Shown here piece after piece: positions 11,380 to 22,048 of a stretch of DNA of 64,000 bases (the first letter of the stretch is position 1; every line of letters starts with the position of its first letter). The notes beneath the pieces are model-generated. The model saw only the letters and a list, made by a program, of their open reading frames with translations, was not told the origin of the DNA and ran no database searches. Origin of the DNA: Agarophyton chilense (Eukaryota; Rhodophyta; Florideophyceae; Gracilariales; Gracilariaceae); NCBI GenBank assembly GCA_030374765.1, contig JARGXX010000008.1, forward strand, positions 1-64,000, written 5' to 3'. The translations under genes and the position numbers were made by a program.

Positions 11380-12243
11380 TCATTCATTATCCTTCGCAGA
11401 ATTTGAAGTCGTCCTCAAAGAGCCATCTTCGTTGTAGACAAAAGCCCAATGTCCCATATGTTTGCGCATACGACACTTACTCTTGGACTTCAAATCCGCC
11501 AATTGTTTAGAATTGATAGTGCGCTTCTTACGTCCATATGAGCTGGTACTTGCAGAAATAGCCTGTACTGAACGTTGCAAAGAACTTTCTGAACCTTTAG
11601 GCCGATCGCATTGCCGAATAAGTGAAGCAATGGATGAATATGACAAGGACTTCAGGTAGTCATCAGTCGTAGAAAAGGCATCAAAAGATTCATCACGAGG
11701 TGCGGAAGCGGCGAGAACCGATATTCGCTGATTCGGATCAAAGGAAGCATTGGCCATCAACATGAACGCAACAAATGCGTCTGGAAGTTTTGACTTGCTG
11801 GAATGGAAGTTGAACATGGACACTTGGGCCTCGAATTGTGACTCGAAGTTCTTGAAAGTCTCTGTTGAACCACTCTTGGTGTTCAGTAGATCCAGAAAGT
11901 CATTATACACTTCACTGACGACGGCCAGAGCGTCACGTTTGTGAAGACCATTAACAATTGCTTCAACGCCATCACCTGTCTGAATCGTCGAAGAGGGTAT
12001 TTTCATACAAATATCACTTATGCGACCAAACAACTGTGAGAGTAGCAAAATTACCTGAAGTTCTTTCGGTATCTTGCTCGAGTTGAATCAGGTAGTCTAT
12101 CATGGAACGATTTCCAGAGCGATACGGAACGAGCGTATTGGTCTTGGTCGCCTTTCCAGTCAGTCCAAGGAACATGGCGGATATCCTACGGAAATCGCGG
12201 CCGAGAAGGTAAATCTGAAGCGCAGGTAGCTAGGCCCTTAACT
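11380..12243 (-). mobile_element. Copia gag remnant related to element Cop-A
   Basis: The minus strand encodes a gag fragment whose core (KRDALAVVSEVYNDF, then NTKSGSTETFKNFESQFEAQ) parallels the gag of the whole-looking Copia at 16969-22048 (KDALSVVSEAYRDF, NTRRGNTETMKNFESRFSAQ). The upstream part (to about 12220) also resembles that gag's N-terminus, for example PWTDWKGDQ. A primer-site-like stretch sits at 12223-12242. Only gag is left; no pol follows. It looks old and broken at a few places. Confidence 0.75.
12223..12242 (-). other. Primer-binding-site-like sequence of the Copia gag remnant
   Basis: The minus strand reads GTTAAGGGCCTAGCTACC, close to the site GTTATGGGCCCAGCGCCC of the Copia at 16969-22048. 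That site is complementary to the anticodon arm of initiator tRNA-Met. The match marks the junction of internal region and 5' LTR. Confidence 0.5.
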
Positions 12244-12440
12244 TAAAAGGTTGTGATAACAAACAACCCGTAACGTAACAATGAGAGTGATGTATCAAAC
12301 AAAAGGTAGCGTAACGTAGTAGCAGTTTTACATCAATCGATGCTCGTTCTTGTGAGTTCATGCATCGTGGGTAAGCTATATATAGTATTTTTAGAGTATC
12401 TATGTAGTCTATGATGGTTCCGAATGCGGAAGCACTTCCA
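12244..12440 (-). repeat. Probable 5' LTR remnant of the Copia gag fragment
   Basis: The position next to a primer-site-like sequence implies LTR. It contains TATATATAG at about 12377 but has no second copy in the window, so its outer end is a guess. Confidence 0.3.
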
Positions 12441-12570
12441 ATCAGGTGAGCACGCTTTGATTAGCAAGATATCCGAAAGGGCCGCAGCCCAAACGAGATG
12501 CATATGCGTCTAAAAGGGCTTCGTAACCATCCCAAAGAGGTGACAGAAACAGTAGCTCTTGATACAAATA

Positions 12571-12610
12571 ATGACAAACGATGCCAAGCGATGACAAACG
12601 ATGCCACGGG
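12571..12610. repeat. 20-bp tandem duplication
   Basis: Two head-to-tail copies of ATGACAAACGATGCCAAGCG (the second ends CACGGG). It lies beside the chromodomain end of the old chromovirus, where its 3' LTR should be. Confidence 0.8.
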
Positions 12611-12654
12611 AAAACAATAATATCCATGTAGGCCATAAAGTTAACAACTACCAG

Positions 12655-12909
12655 CTATGTAGACAAAATATGGCGACTATTCAACCAAGCCGCACTACAA
12701 TTGTTTTCGATGGTGGAGATCAAATTGCGCTGTCTCTTTGTACCGGACTTCTTCGTTTCATCTAAGTACTTCTGTAAAAGCTCGGGTACGTTTTTGCTGA
12801 GCGAATCCGTTGTAACCCAGTCTGCTTCGTCCTGAGCGAAACCAGTCCACTTGACCAGTAGCTCTATCTTCTTATTGGGGAGTCTAATGTCTTCGAAGTC
12901 TTCGGTCAC
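12655..12909 (-). CDS. Chromodomain module of chromovirus C
   Basis: The 84-residue frame holds a chromodomain core KIELLVKWTGFAQDEADWVT followed by the helix NVPELLQKYLDET. It is the C-terminal integrase tail of element C and lies where the pol of the sister element at 56039-61736 also ends in a chromodomain-like module. Confidence 0.7.
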   Translation of the reverse strand: MTEDFEDIRLPNKKIELLVKWTGFAQDEADWVTTDSLSKNVPELLQKYLDETKKSGTKRQRNLISTIENNCSAAWLNSRHILST

Positions 12910-15900
12910 CAGTAGCTCGTTTTGTTGACAAGAGAAATGTGTTTTGATCTTTTCTGAAACGTCATCATCTTTGTTCTATAAACGCTTGAGTCTTCGGCCT
13001 TGAAATAGTTCTTTCTGAGAATTGAGGAGGTTCTTTACTTCGAGAATGAATCGGTCGCTGCAATTTGTTACCCGGAACGGTCCTAGCCACCAAAGACTAA
13101 TTTTGGACCTGATATGTTTCTTTAGAACCGATTGCAATACCTAGTCGCCTTCTGTGATGTCGATAGACCTTATACCGGTCCTCCGACGGTTGTGCGCCTC
13201 GATAGAAGATTTTCATTTTTTTTGTGCACTTTTTGAGCAGGTGTGATGAATGCTTTCGAGGGCCGTCTGCATCTTCTAGATTTCCAGGAGGGCCTTCGTT
13301 CGTTCGCCGTAGATTTCGTTGACAGTCGATACTTCATCCTGACTTCACGGTATGGCGGAGAGTGGAGAGTTCTGTGGTAATCCGTGAATACAATTAAAGG
13401 TCATTTTCCATTAAGCTTCTTCGTTTGAGCACTGTGCAATGCTGACTAGACTTCTGGCAAGAAAGCCGCCCAGACGGAATGCGGAAGCTGGAACTCGGAG
13501 AGAATGGCTCGAGTGGCTCCCAGCAACTTGCGGCATACAACTTCGACCGATCCATTAATCCACGGGCAGTAAGGAAGTTTAAATTGGTGGTTTACCTTCA
13601 GCTTATGAGCCAAAAGTTTAACCAGCATTTTCTAGAAATGGCGTCCTTGATCCGATATCCACGACCTCGCCACTCTGAATGTTGCGAATCATTCCCCTAG
13701 CTCCTCCGCGGCGGTTTCAGCGGGCGCTTTCTCCGTGCTTCTGAACTACACATATCCAGAAAGATTGTCCTTTACAATCAGAATGTATAACATGCTCTTT
13801 TCGCCCTTTTTTGATGTGGCAAACGTCGAAGTGGAGCAGTTCGTTCGGTTTGCTGGCATCAGTAGTATGTTCTAGAGGCCTCAGGACGACATTTCCGGGT
13901 TCAGTTGCGATTCAGTGGAAACATGACCGTAGAGAATCCTTGGTATGGCTCCTAAGATTCTTCCATCAGAAATGTGCAATAACCGTTTCTGTCGTTGTGT
14001 CGGCTGCTCTGTGTTCTCCTCTCCCGGTGTGCGCGGCAATCAAGATCCGAAGTTGTAGCTTCGTGTTTTCGTCGGTTATCCATATCTGTCCCGTAGGAAA
14101 TCCGAAAAATCCACCTGTCCGCTGAGCTCTCTTGGGAAATGATTTACGACTTTTCTGCTGAGACTCGATGATATCTTGCGGCGACGGCCAGTAATGCGCT
14201 TTATTGACTCCGGTGTTGATTGGTGCAGTCATTAGTGCTCGTATTCGCCCCGCGTTAGACGGCTGAACAGTGTTTTTCGTTTTGACAGCCCACCTGGTAA
14301 GTATGGCGGCCAACACGTATTGATCTCCAGCTACATGTTCTACAATGAATCGAAACCCGTTCAATTTCAAATCCCAGCGAGTGAGCTTGTGGGTTGTGTG
14401 CCGCGCAATTCCTGGGCTACGGCCATATAAGTCGTATATGTGGATAAGGCTCGCATGATCGGTGTAAATGGACACGGTCCGTCCGACCGTCAAATAATCC
14501 AGTCTGCACATGGACTCTATGATCGAATTTACTTCCTTTTCTGACACACTTCCCCTTTCAGAAGAGTTGGTAAAGGCTCCGGAGAGAAAACAAAATGGTT
14601 AGTGCGTTTGTTCGTCGATTTTTTTCTTCTGTTCCTGTACTGGTGACTGGGTTAAAGTTGCCGCCCAATGAGTGTCCGAAGCGTCTGTCAACAGACACAT
14701 TCTGTAACCTTGCTTGGAAATTGCTAATTTCGAAGCAGATGCGAGGCTTTTCTTGACACGCCCGAAAGCTTTGGAGTGTGCGCGGTTCCAGGAGAGCTTC
14801 ACCCTTCTCAGCTTTTTCGTCCGTTTTCCGGCTTTTTGCATGCTTCGTCCAGAAGCTTATGGAGCGGCTGTACTGCTCGAGCGTAGTCTAGTATAGATGT
14901 TCTCATCCCATTAGATGAGCAAAGTAGTTGTTGCAACTGGTCCCCAGTTCGTGGGGGCTTCATCGCAAACAAGACTTCAAAGTTTCTTGGGTCAAATTGG
15001 GCTTCTACGGATAAAATTATCCTTCCGCATAACTTTACCTTCGCAGTGAAAGAACAAGACTTCTTAGGGTTTACCTTGAATCTAGTTTCCGTGCAAACTC
15101 CGAAGAATTCTGCGATTTCGGACTAAAGCTGTTCTTCATTTTTGGCGTGGATGAGAAAGTCGTCTAGCCATCGCAGCCTGCGATCTATCTTTCCCTCAAA
15201 ATTCTCCCTTGCCACGGATGGGAAGTGGTTTCCGGAGTCTGTGCCTCCGTAGAGTTTTGGTTGGCGAGTAAATCCCTAACGGGGTTTGAATTGACATTAG
15301 CTCTTGCGATAGTTTGCCCAAATAAATTTGCCAGTAGCTATGCGTAGAATCGTTGTTCGCGAAACACTTGCTTCCTACACAGCCCTGAAGCATTGACTCG
15401 AAGTGCGGCATTGCTGACTGGAGAGGCAATGTCTTCGAGTTTGTGGCACGAAAGTCGACGGTGAAACAGAGCTTGTCAGTCTCGGGCTTTGGGACTGCGA
15501 GTGCAGGGCATGCCCATCGTGCTTGGTCATGCTTGTAAACCGCACCGATCATCTGGAGTTCACGAATAGTGTGCTTGATAAAAAAACTCTCTGTGCGGCT
15601 GACTATAGTCGTTGGGGAGAACGATATGGTTTGGCATTCGACGAAAGTTTGATGGAGAGAGGACGCACATTGGCGAAAGGATCTGGTCCCAACTTGATTC
15701 GAAAACAACTGCGGTGCTTGTCCAAGAGTTTTCGAAGCTTTCTATTGCCTGCTTCAGATAGACCGTTCTTCTTGGCATCCTTGATCGCCGACTGTATCGC
15801 ATTGTCGATGGACTCCGTGAAGTCTACTCAAAATCCTGCGTGGAAGCACTCGGGTGGCTCCATGGGATCTTCATCTGTATCTGCGTAGCTGAAGCATCTG

Positions 15901-16963
15901 TATTTCGCTAAAGGGAGCCTGCAGTGTCCTCCTTGAAGTTCTTCTTCTGATTTGCCGTCTAAAGAGACGCTACGCGGTGCAGATGCTTGTTGAAATCGAA
16001 ACTCATGGCATTCAGCAATAGTCTGCCCAGGTATACCTCAAGCATTTCGGAGTCTGTTATTAGGAACTGTAGAAGTCGAATGAGCACAGAGATTCATATA
16101 TGAGGTAAAAGTATGGTTCGGTCTAAATCGATTGTCCTTTTCTGGATGACCGGGAATCTGGAGTCGTCCAACTTGATTGCGGTACTCAGCGTCATGGATC
16201 TCTTGAGTTGGTCTTGTAGGATCTCATGGTACTTCGCAGTGATAATTGCGAAGAAGTCAGATGGTAAGGTAGAGTAGTCTGCACCTGAGTCTTCTAAGGC
16301 TACTGTTTCAATATTGTTTAAACGAATCTTTTACTTCCCTTCTTCTTCATTCGGGGCAGAGTCGGCCGAAGAGTTTAGTGAAGCAGCGTTGGGGCTTCTT
16401 CCGTTCTTCCTCTTCGTGCCACAATGCCGGGCGAGTAGACTGCGTCTCTTATCGTTCAAGGGGACAGGGCATCTGCTCATCGAATGTATTCTTGAACATT
16501 CTCCCTTGTTCAAAAATGGCTTATCTCAATCTTCAAAGATGTTTTCCTCCATCGCGCCCTTTCCTATGCTCGAGTTACCCATGTTGTGGGGCTTTTTCAT
16601 GCGTAATCCCCTTCGAAGTTTCTTCTTCCGGGGTCCCTCCGATTTCGAGTTCTCAAGTGTTACTCTGGTGTCGGGAGCCTTTAAGTGCTTCCTCTTGAGC
16701 AGAGTAAGACACTGTACTACTTTCAATTAAACTGCAAGGTTAAATATGATATCCACAAAGAACTTCAAGTCTTTCTCCTGCTCCTTCTCTCATAGTCTCA
16801 TCTAGTCTGTTACGATTTGTCTTAGCTCAGGTGGTTCTAGTTTCGAAACGAATTTCACGACCAGTTCCTTGCATTGGTTCTTGTGGTTGATGATGCTTGA
16901 GGCGTTGTACTCATCCAATGCGGTGATAATTTCCAAAAAAATTCCCCGCTTCTCCAGAAGGGT

Positions 16964-16968
16964 CTCTT
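16964..16968. other. Target-site duplication CTCTT (left)
   Basis: CTCTT here is repeated exactly at 22049-22053, directly outside the two LTRs of the Copia element. A 5-bp duplication is the usual size for Copia integrases. Confidence 0.85.
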
Positions 16969-17236
16969 TAGAAGAGTTATGGACACTCTACTGTTCAGTG
17001 TCGACCTTGTCGAAGAGGTAGAGCGTGCAAATTGCTAGAGTGTAGTCGATGTACACAATCTCGTGAGTACCGTGGTTTACAATTCATAATCATGAAGGTC
17101 TAAATACACAAAGTCATAACATATAAACGGCCGTAATTAACAGCGAACATATTCATCAAACTGAATCAAAGATACAAATTCAAATACCAAGCGGGCGCAT
17201 CCAAAAAGCAACCAACCAGAACCGAATAGTTCTATA
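16969..17236 (-). repeat. Left (3') LTR of Copia Cop-A
   Basis: 268 bp, apparently identical to 21781-22048. Short inverted ends TAGAA/TTCTA. Bounded outside by the CTCTT duplication and inside by the purine tract. Confidence 0.9.
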
Positions 17237-17249
17237 CTCCTCCCTTTTC
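17237..17249 (-). other. Polypurine tract of Copia Cop-A
   Basis: The minus strand reads GAAAAGGGAGGAG directly before the LTR start TATAGAAC. The polyprotein stop codon (17250-17248) overlaps its first bases, so no untranslated spacer is left between pol and the LTR. Confidence 0.85.
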
Positions 17250-20200
17250 ACCCAAAGTTTTTCTCAGAGTGTTTTGTCTCCGAGATCTTGTCAAAGTCGA
17301 AACAAAGTTTTCCAGTAAACAAAGTTAACTGAAGTGCATCAGTCAGCGCGCTGTCCTTCTTCGTCAGAGGATCAGCCAGATTAGAATGTCCAGGAACCCA
17401 AGAGATCTTATCCACAGCACCAGTCTGAAATTCGTAGCGAACACATGCAACATCACCGCGGATAGACTTGTCGATGGAATTCTTTTGTGTGGATAGTGAA
17501 GTAAAGAGATCTTTGGAGTCAACAGCCAAACGCAACTTGATTTCCTTCCCAAGTAGCTCGGTGTAGGCGTTAGAAATAGTCTTACCTTCATCAATGCCCT
17601 CAGAAGCGGCGAGGATTTCCGCAGCTGGAACACTCTTAACAGGACGCTTCGATTTGTGGGACATCCACGAGATGGCATGGTAGATGGACTGATTCTTCAT
17701 TTCACCAACCAACAAACCAGTGAGCACACCAAGTTGTCCGCATTCGTCCGTCCTGGAAGCATCAGAAAAAACCAACACGCTCAGTTCGTGCTGTCTATTA
17801 TCCGTCGGTATCGGATAAGCAATGGTTGTCCCAAGCTTCTTAAGCTTACGAACAATATTTATCTGTTCAACCAAATGACAAACCTTAAGTTCCGGTGCTT
17901 TCTGCTGCAAGTAGCTTGCATAGAATGAGCAGAATGGTGAAGCTGCAGTCCCAATCCAACCAAGCGAGCTGTTGGTTGAGGCAAACACGGATTTCTCGAT
18001 CTTGTTCAGAGATTGATCGAACTGCTTGCGACGTTGCCTAGTGAATGGATATTCTACGACTGCATCCAACTTGTCATCTGCATCCGTCTCAATTGTCATG
18101 TCACCATTTTGCACCGTGTTGATACCAAAAAACCGAAGCTTTCCTGGACCCTTCATGACATCGCCAAACTTGAAACGCTTGTCGAACTCTTTCATGAAAT
18201 GATTCACCCGATCTCCTTTTCCGGCAGCTTTCAGGTCATCAACAATTTTTGCCACAATTAACACCAATTTTCCGTTTTCTTTCTGAAAGAACAGCTGTGG
18301 CACATGCACTGATTGCGTGAGTCCAATGTCAAACATAACTTGATCAGACTGACTCTGCCATTTGGCATTTGCATTGACGAGGCCATACGCAGCTGTGAGT
18401 AGTAACCAAAGATGAGTAGCCTTCATGTGACTTTCCTTCGGAGGGCGAACATATACATCCCTCTGAGCCTCCCCGGTCTGCAGGAATGCCGCTTTTACGT
18501 CAGCTCTATAGATGTTCCATTCGTATAGAGACGCAATTGACTCAAGGATACGTAGTCCTGTGGGCGGGCACGTTGTGCAGTCTTTGCTCAAGGCATTCTT
18601 CAAGTCATCTTCATTACCATGTGGTGCTATGCGAGCTTTCAGCTTAAGCGAGCCATCATCATTGGTCTTAACCTTGTACAATGTGTGGCTGTTAATGATG
18701 TTGGCGTTAGGCGGGACTTGATTATGCGAAACAGGGCGCACAGTCTTGAGAAAAGTCTCCTCCTCCTTCTTGTAGGCGTTCACCAAGGGAAATTGGTCAA
18801 AACCCTGGGCATGATGTCTAAGGAACGGCTTGTTCCCAAAGTGATCAAGCATCGATGAGAGAACAGAAGTCTCAGTGCTTGTTACCTGTAGCTCAGGTTG
18901 CGTAGAACTAGAACTGGCCGCGAATGTCTCATTGTTGAACTTCCATACTTCGTTCGAAATATCCAAAGTTTCAGTGTCTCCGTCATCATAGTGAATGTTC
19001 AAACGTCCATCTTCCTCCTCAGAGTGAACAGTACCCGGATAGAACTGATCTTCGAGAGGCCAGAACACTGAGATGTTGTCACCGACAGATGGTTCAACGT
19101 TTGCAGACTCAGTGGAAAAATCATCATCAAGAGGTTTGATGTCTTCAGACGACGACACTGGAGTATCAGAGCCAGTTGCAGTATGTCCGGTGAGGTCAAA
19201 TGAACTCTCCTCATTCGACTCATCAATAGAGTCGATACCTTCTTGCACTAGTTGTGCAAAGCTCTCTTGAGGTAGGGCTTTACGGGTGTCCTCAAAAGCA
19301 ACTGTAACTTGTTTGCCTTTGCGTCCAGGTACAGTCACTGAGCGAGCACTGCGGTCAACGGAGAGAATTGGCTTGGCAATAGACCATTTTCCTCTCTTCT
19401 CGTGGTCTTTCTTATGATATACTTCGACCATGTCGCTGACAGCGATAGGTGGATCAGAGACCGCCTTCGAGCGCAAGATGAGCGCTAGCTTCCTGCGAGC
19501 GTGAAGTTGATCGCGAGCAGTGCGAACATCATCGGGTACAGTCGTATCAGTGGGCTTTGCCACAACGGGACATGTAAACCCTTTGGCCAGTTCGAATGCA
19601 GACATTGTGTCATTCCCGTACAAGTCATTCGAAATGGAGACAGACTTGTATGCTCCAAGCATAGGATCAAAGTCCTGTCCAGCAGCTTCTTTCAAGCGGA
19701 GAAAGACACTGCGTATGATATTGTGCTTCGACTCGATGGCATTCTTAGAGTGCCTGCCAGGAGGCACTGGCTGAACTGGAATCCCAAGGTTGTCGATGTA
19801 GTCTTTAAACACACCGACTTGAAAGGCTTTGTCTGCCCGAATAGACTCAGGATACCAGAACTGGGAAACCCAAGCTGCTTCGAATCCAACAATAGCTTCT
19901 TTGAGGTTTGTCGATGACACCGCATGAACACATGAGTACCTCGTGATTAGATCCATTAGATGCATAAGCAATATTTCATCCAAGTGCAAGTGGTCAACGC
20001 ACAGAACCTCGTTGAAATTCTTGGATAGTGAGCTGATAGATACCTTGCGGCTCGGTTGCGGAACTGCTGTTGAACGACAAGCAGAACAACGATTGACCAT
20101 TTGTGTAACATAAGATGCAACCGTGTCATTCCAAAATCCGTTTCTTTCTAGAAGAAGCTTGTAGTCGGTAAGGCTAGCATGTCCGCACACATGCTTGTGT

Positions 20201-21777
20201 ACCTTGTCAATGATTCTCTTTACCTCAGGCCATGGTTTCGAATTGACAGTTACAGCTGAAAGGCATGAAAGCACAGAGCTCTTACTGCAGCTACCAGTAA
20301 AGCGATTGAGCTCGACGTAGCTCAAAAAATCACGGTTGACGAGAGAAATAGATTCCCTTGTACCATTTGCAAGAAAGACCAGAGCATTTATTCCAATGTG
20401 CTCAATGTTGGCCTTGCTGGTCACATTCCTTCCTATGACCCACTGAGATGAACCGTCTAATACCAAATGCTTGATTTCGATCAGAGACCCTTGGTCTGAT
20501 CTGGCTGTCAAAACAATGGAGCCTAAAATGCGGCGTGCTGGACTAGCATGATCTCCTGTCCCATACTGCCAATGGGTGTGTCCATTGAGCGTGTCGGGAA
20601 TGGGCCCTAAGGTGGGGGTTGTTGGCATTCCAAGATGTTCACCCAACAGGCCAAGTTCAACTGAGCCAATTCCAGCATATGGCGCTCCATCATCAAGAAG
20701 AGGTCCTAGTTCAACAGTTGGCATATTTGTAGTAGCAGAGGAACTGCAGAGACGGTTTGTGGTCACACTATAATGTGGAGCGGCTGGAGATGTTGCCGTG
20801 CTAGACGTAACAGGCTTTAGAGTCGTTGCCATATTGAATCGAACCGTCTTTGTATGCGATTTGTCATCTGTGTCACGTCTTGAGCTTTCGTGATACCTAG
20901 ATCGCGAGGAACTCAAGCCATTGGCTCCTGATCTTTGGGGTCTGTCAAAAGACTTGCAATGTGAGGGAAGTGATCCATCAGCATTGTGGTTGCGTTTCCA
21001 ATGTCCGTACTTACCGCACAGATCACATGGATACTTCATTGTAGGAGATTGTCCCTTTTGATTGAACCGGTGTCGCTCATGACGAGTTGTACCACCAGAG
21101 CTGGCCGATAAGGTTCCATACTCTTGCGCTGGATGCGAAGTCTTGTCGCATTGCTTGATTACAGAGGCTACAGACTGATACGTGATGGCACTTAAAAACT
21201 GTTCGTTAGAAGACTGTGAATTTAGGTTTTCGTCCGACGGTGCAGCAGCAGCCATGACAGACACACGCTGAGAGTCATCAATTGCAGAATTAGACAGTAG
21301 CATCAAAGCTGTAATACATTCCGGTAGTTTAGTTGTCGTGGAAATAGAGTTGAATCTTGCAACCTGTGCAGAAAAACGAGACTCAAAATTCTTCATGGTC
21401 TCGGTATTACCACGTCTTGTATTCCAGAGTTGGTTAAAGTCACGATACGCCTCACTCACTACAGAAAGAGCGTCTTTCTGATAAATTTTGCCAACTATAA
21501 CATTGACGGCACCTTCAGTAACCAACTCAGCCTCTGAAATTCCGGAGCAGAGGTCTTTAGCACGCCCGTACAGCTGGGACTTAAGACAAATTGCTTGCAG
21601 AGTAGCTGGGATCTTGTGACTGTTTGAGGCGGGCAGTGCGTTGTGAAATGTCTGCCAAAGATTGACAGCATCACGATATTCTTCTTGATCACCTTTGCCA
21701 TCTGTCCATGGGGGGGACTTGGCATCCCAGGAGAACTTAGGCCTGGAAGGCAAATTGGAATTGGGCGCTGGGCCCAT
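17248..21777 (-). CDS. Copia Gag-Pol polyprotein with an embedded Tudor-like domain (1,509 aa)
   Basis: The start is the ATG at 21777, which lies inside the primer site; an upstream in-frame extension has no better start. Parts: gag (residues ~1-320) with a zinc-knuckle-like CDLCGKYGHWKRNH near 255; protease VLDGSSQWVIG near 450; integrase zinc finger HVCGHASL...CSACR (~545-590), core with VLCVDHLHLDE, SIRADKAFQ and NAIESKHN; a Tudor-like module at ~897-947 (VGDNISVFWPLEDQFYPGT, IHYDDGDTETLD); reverse transcriptase with RADVKAAFLQTG and VAKIVDDLKAAG (~1110-1200); RNase H with VFSDASR and WVPGHSNLADPLTK near the end. All enzymatic parts of the Copia order PR-IN-RT-RH are present in one frame. 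The Tudor-like insert is unusual. One fused frame means gag/pol ratio must be set by something other than frameshifting. Confidence 0.92.
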   Translation of the reverse strand: MGPAPNSNLPSRPKFSWDAKSPPWTDGKGDQEEYRDAVNLWQTFHNALPASNSHKIPATLQAICLKSQLYGRAKDLCSGISEAELVTEGAVNVIVGKIYQKDALSVVSEAYRDFNQLWNTRRGNTETMKNFESRFSAQVARFNSISTTTKLPECITALMLLSNSAIDDSQRVSVMAAAAPSDENLNSQSSNEQFLSAITYQSVASVIKQCDKTSHPAQEYGTLSASSGGTTRHERHRFNQKGQSPTMKYPCDLCGKYGHWKRNHNADGSLPSHCKSFDRPQRSGANGLSSSRSRYHESSRRDTDDKSHTKTVRFNMATTLKPVTSSTATSPAAPHYSVTTNRLCSSSATTNMPTVELGPLLDDGAPYAGIGSVELGLLGEHLGMPTTPTLGPIPDTLNGHTHWQYGTGDHASPARRILGSIVLTARSDQGSLIEIKHLVLDGSSQWVIGRNVTSKANIEHIGINALVFLANGTRESISLVNRDFLSYVELNRFTGSCSKSSVLSCLSAVTVNSKPWPEVKRIIDKVHKHVCGHASLTDYKLLLERNGFWNDTVASYVTQMVNRCSACRSTAVPQPSRKVSISSLSKNFNEVLCVDHLHLDEILLMHLMDLITRYSCVHAVSSTNLKEAIVGFEAAWVSQFWYPESIRADKAFQVGVFKDYIDNLGIPVQPVPPGRHSKNAIESKHNIIRSVFLRLKEAAGQDFDPMLGAYKSVSISNDLYGNDTMSAFELAKGFTCPVVAKPTDTTVPDDVRTARDQLHARRKLALILRSKAVSDPPIAVSDMVEVYHKKDHEKRGKWSIAKPILSVDRSARSVTVPGRKGKQVTVAFEDTRKALPQESFAQLVQEGIDSIDESNEESSFDLTGHTATGSDTPVSSSEDIKPLDDDFSTESANVEPSVGDNISVFWPLEDQFYPGTVHSEEEDGRLNIHYDDGDTETLDISNEVWKFNNETFAASSSSTQPELQVTSTETSVLSSMLDHFGNKPFLRHHAQGFDQFPLVNAYKKEEETFLKTVRPVSHNQVPPNANIINSHTLYKVKTNDDGSLKLKARIAPHGNEDDLKNALSKDCTTCPPTGLRILESIASLYEWNIYRADVKAAFLQTGEAQRDVYVRPPKESHMKATHLWLLLTAAYGLVNANAKWQSQSDQVMFDIGLTQSVHVPQLFFQKENGKLVLIVAKIVDDLKAAGKGDRVNHFMKEFDKRFKFGDVMKGPGKLRFFGINTVQNGDMTIETDADDKLDAVVEYPFTRQRRKQFDQSLNKIEKSVFASTNSSLGWIGTAASPFCSFYASYLQQKAPELKVCHLVEQINIVRKLKKLGTTIAYPIPTDNRQHELSVLVFSDASRTDECGQLGVLTGLLVGEMKNQSIYHAISWMSHKSKRPVKSVPAAEILAASEGIDEGKTISNAYTELLGKEIKLRLAVDSKDLFTSLSTQKNSIDKSIRGDVACVRYEFQTGAVDKISWVPGHSNLADPLTKKDSALTDALQLTLFTGKLCFDFDKISETKHSEKNFG

Positions 21778-21780
21778 AAC
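21763..21780 (-). other. Primer-binding site of Copia Cop-A, initiator tRNA-Met anticodon arm
   Basis: The plus strand GCGCTGGGCCCATAAC equals the anticodon-arm region of eukaryotic initiator tRNA-Met, so the minus-strand RNA can pair with it. This is the internal half-tRNA priming known from Drosophila copia. The polyprotein ATG (21777-21775) lies within the site. Confidence 0.8.
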
Positions 21781-22048
21781 TAGAAGAGTTATGGACACTC
21801 TACTGTTCAGTGTCGACCTTGTCGAAGAGGTAGAGCGTGCAAATTGCTAGAGTGTAGTCGATGTACACAATCTCGTGAGTACCGTGGTTTACAATTCATA
21901 ATCATGAAGGTCTAAATACACAAAGTCATAACATATAAACGGCCGTAATTAACAGCGAACATATTCATCAAACTGAATCAAAGATACAAATTCAAATACC
22001 AAGCGGGCGCATCCAAAAAGCAACCAACCAGAACCGAATAGTTCTATA
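21781..22048 (-). repeat. Right (5') LTR of Copia Cop-A
   Basis: 268 bp, apparently identical to 16969-17236. Its outer edge touches the duplication CTCTT at 22049-22053. Confidence 0.9.

Larger units (their letters stand above)
12655..16968 (-). mobile_element. Old Gypsy chromovirus C, interrupted by a Copia insertion
   Basis: Minus-strand parts from right to left: basic gag-like segment (about 16730-16330); reverse transcriptase (RWACPALAVPKPETDKLCFT, about 15520; SYWQIYL about 15330); RNase H (LTDASDTHWAATLTQ, about 14690; YTDHASLIHIYD, about 14470); integrase zinc-finger start (AHTGRGEHR, about 14030) and core end (YCPWINGSVEVV, about 13560); chromodomain (LLVKWTGFAQDEADWV, 12860-12810). 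The family is that of the elements at 41800-47881 and 56039-61736, which share the TDASD-x-HWAA motif. It is heavily decayed with many breaks. The sequence right of the Copia insertion (22054 to about 22340) is probably its 5' part. Confidence 0.8.
16969..22048 (-). mobile_element. Ty1/Copia element Cop-A, looks whole, very young
   Basis: The element is 5,080 bp. Two 268-bp LTRs (16969-17236, 21781-22048) start TAGAA and end TTCTATA, and I see no difference between them. A polypurine tract (17237-17249) borders the left LTR and a primer site matching initiator tRNA-Met (about 21763-21780) borders the right LTR. One long frame fills the interior. An exact 5-bp duplication CTCTT flanks it. It landed in the older chromovirus C. 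Everything visible says recent insertion and an undamaged copy; the true state cannot be proven from sequence alone. Confidence 0.92.

Noticed and set aside
12442-12636. Minus-strand 64-residue frame next to the chromodomain of C
   Set aside because: No domain, contains a 20-bp tandem repeat, and lies where an LTR is expected.
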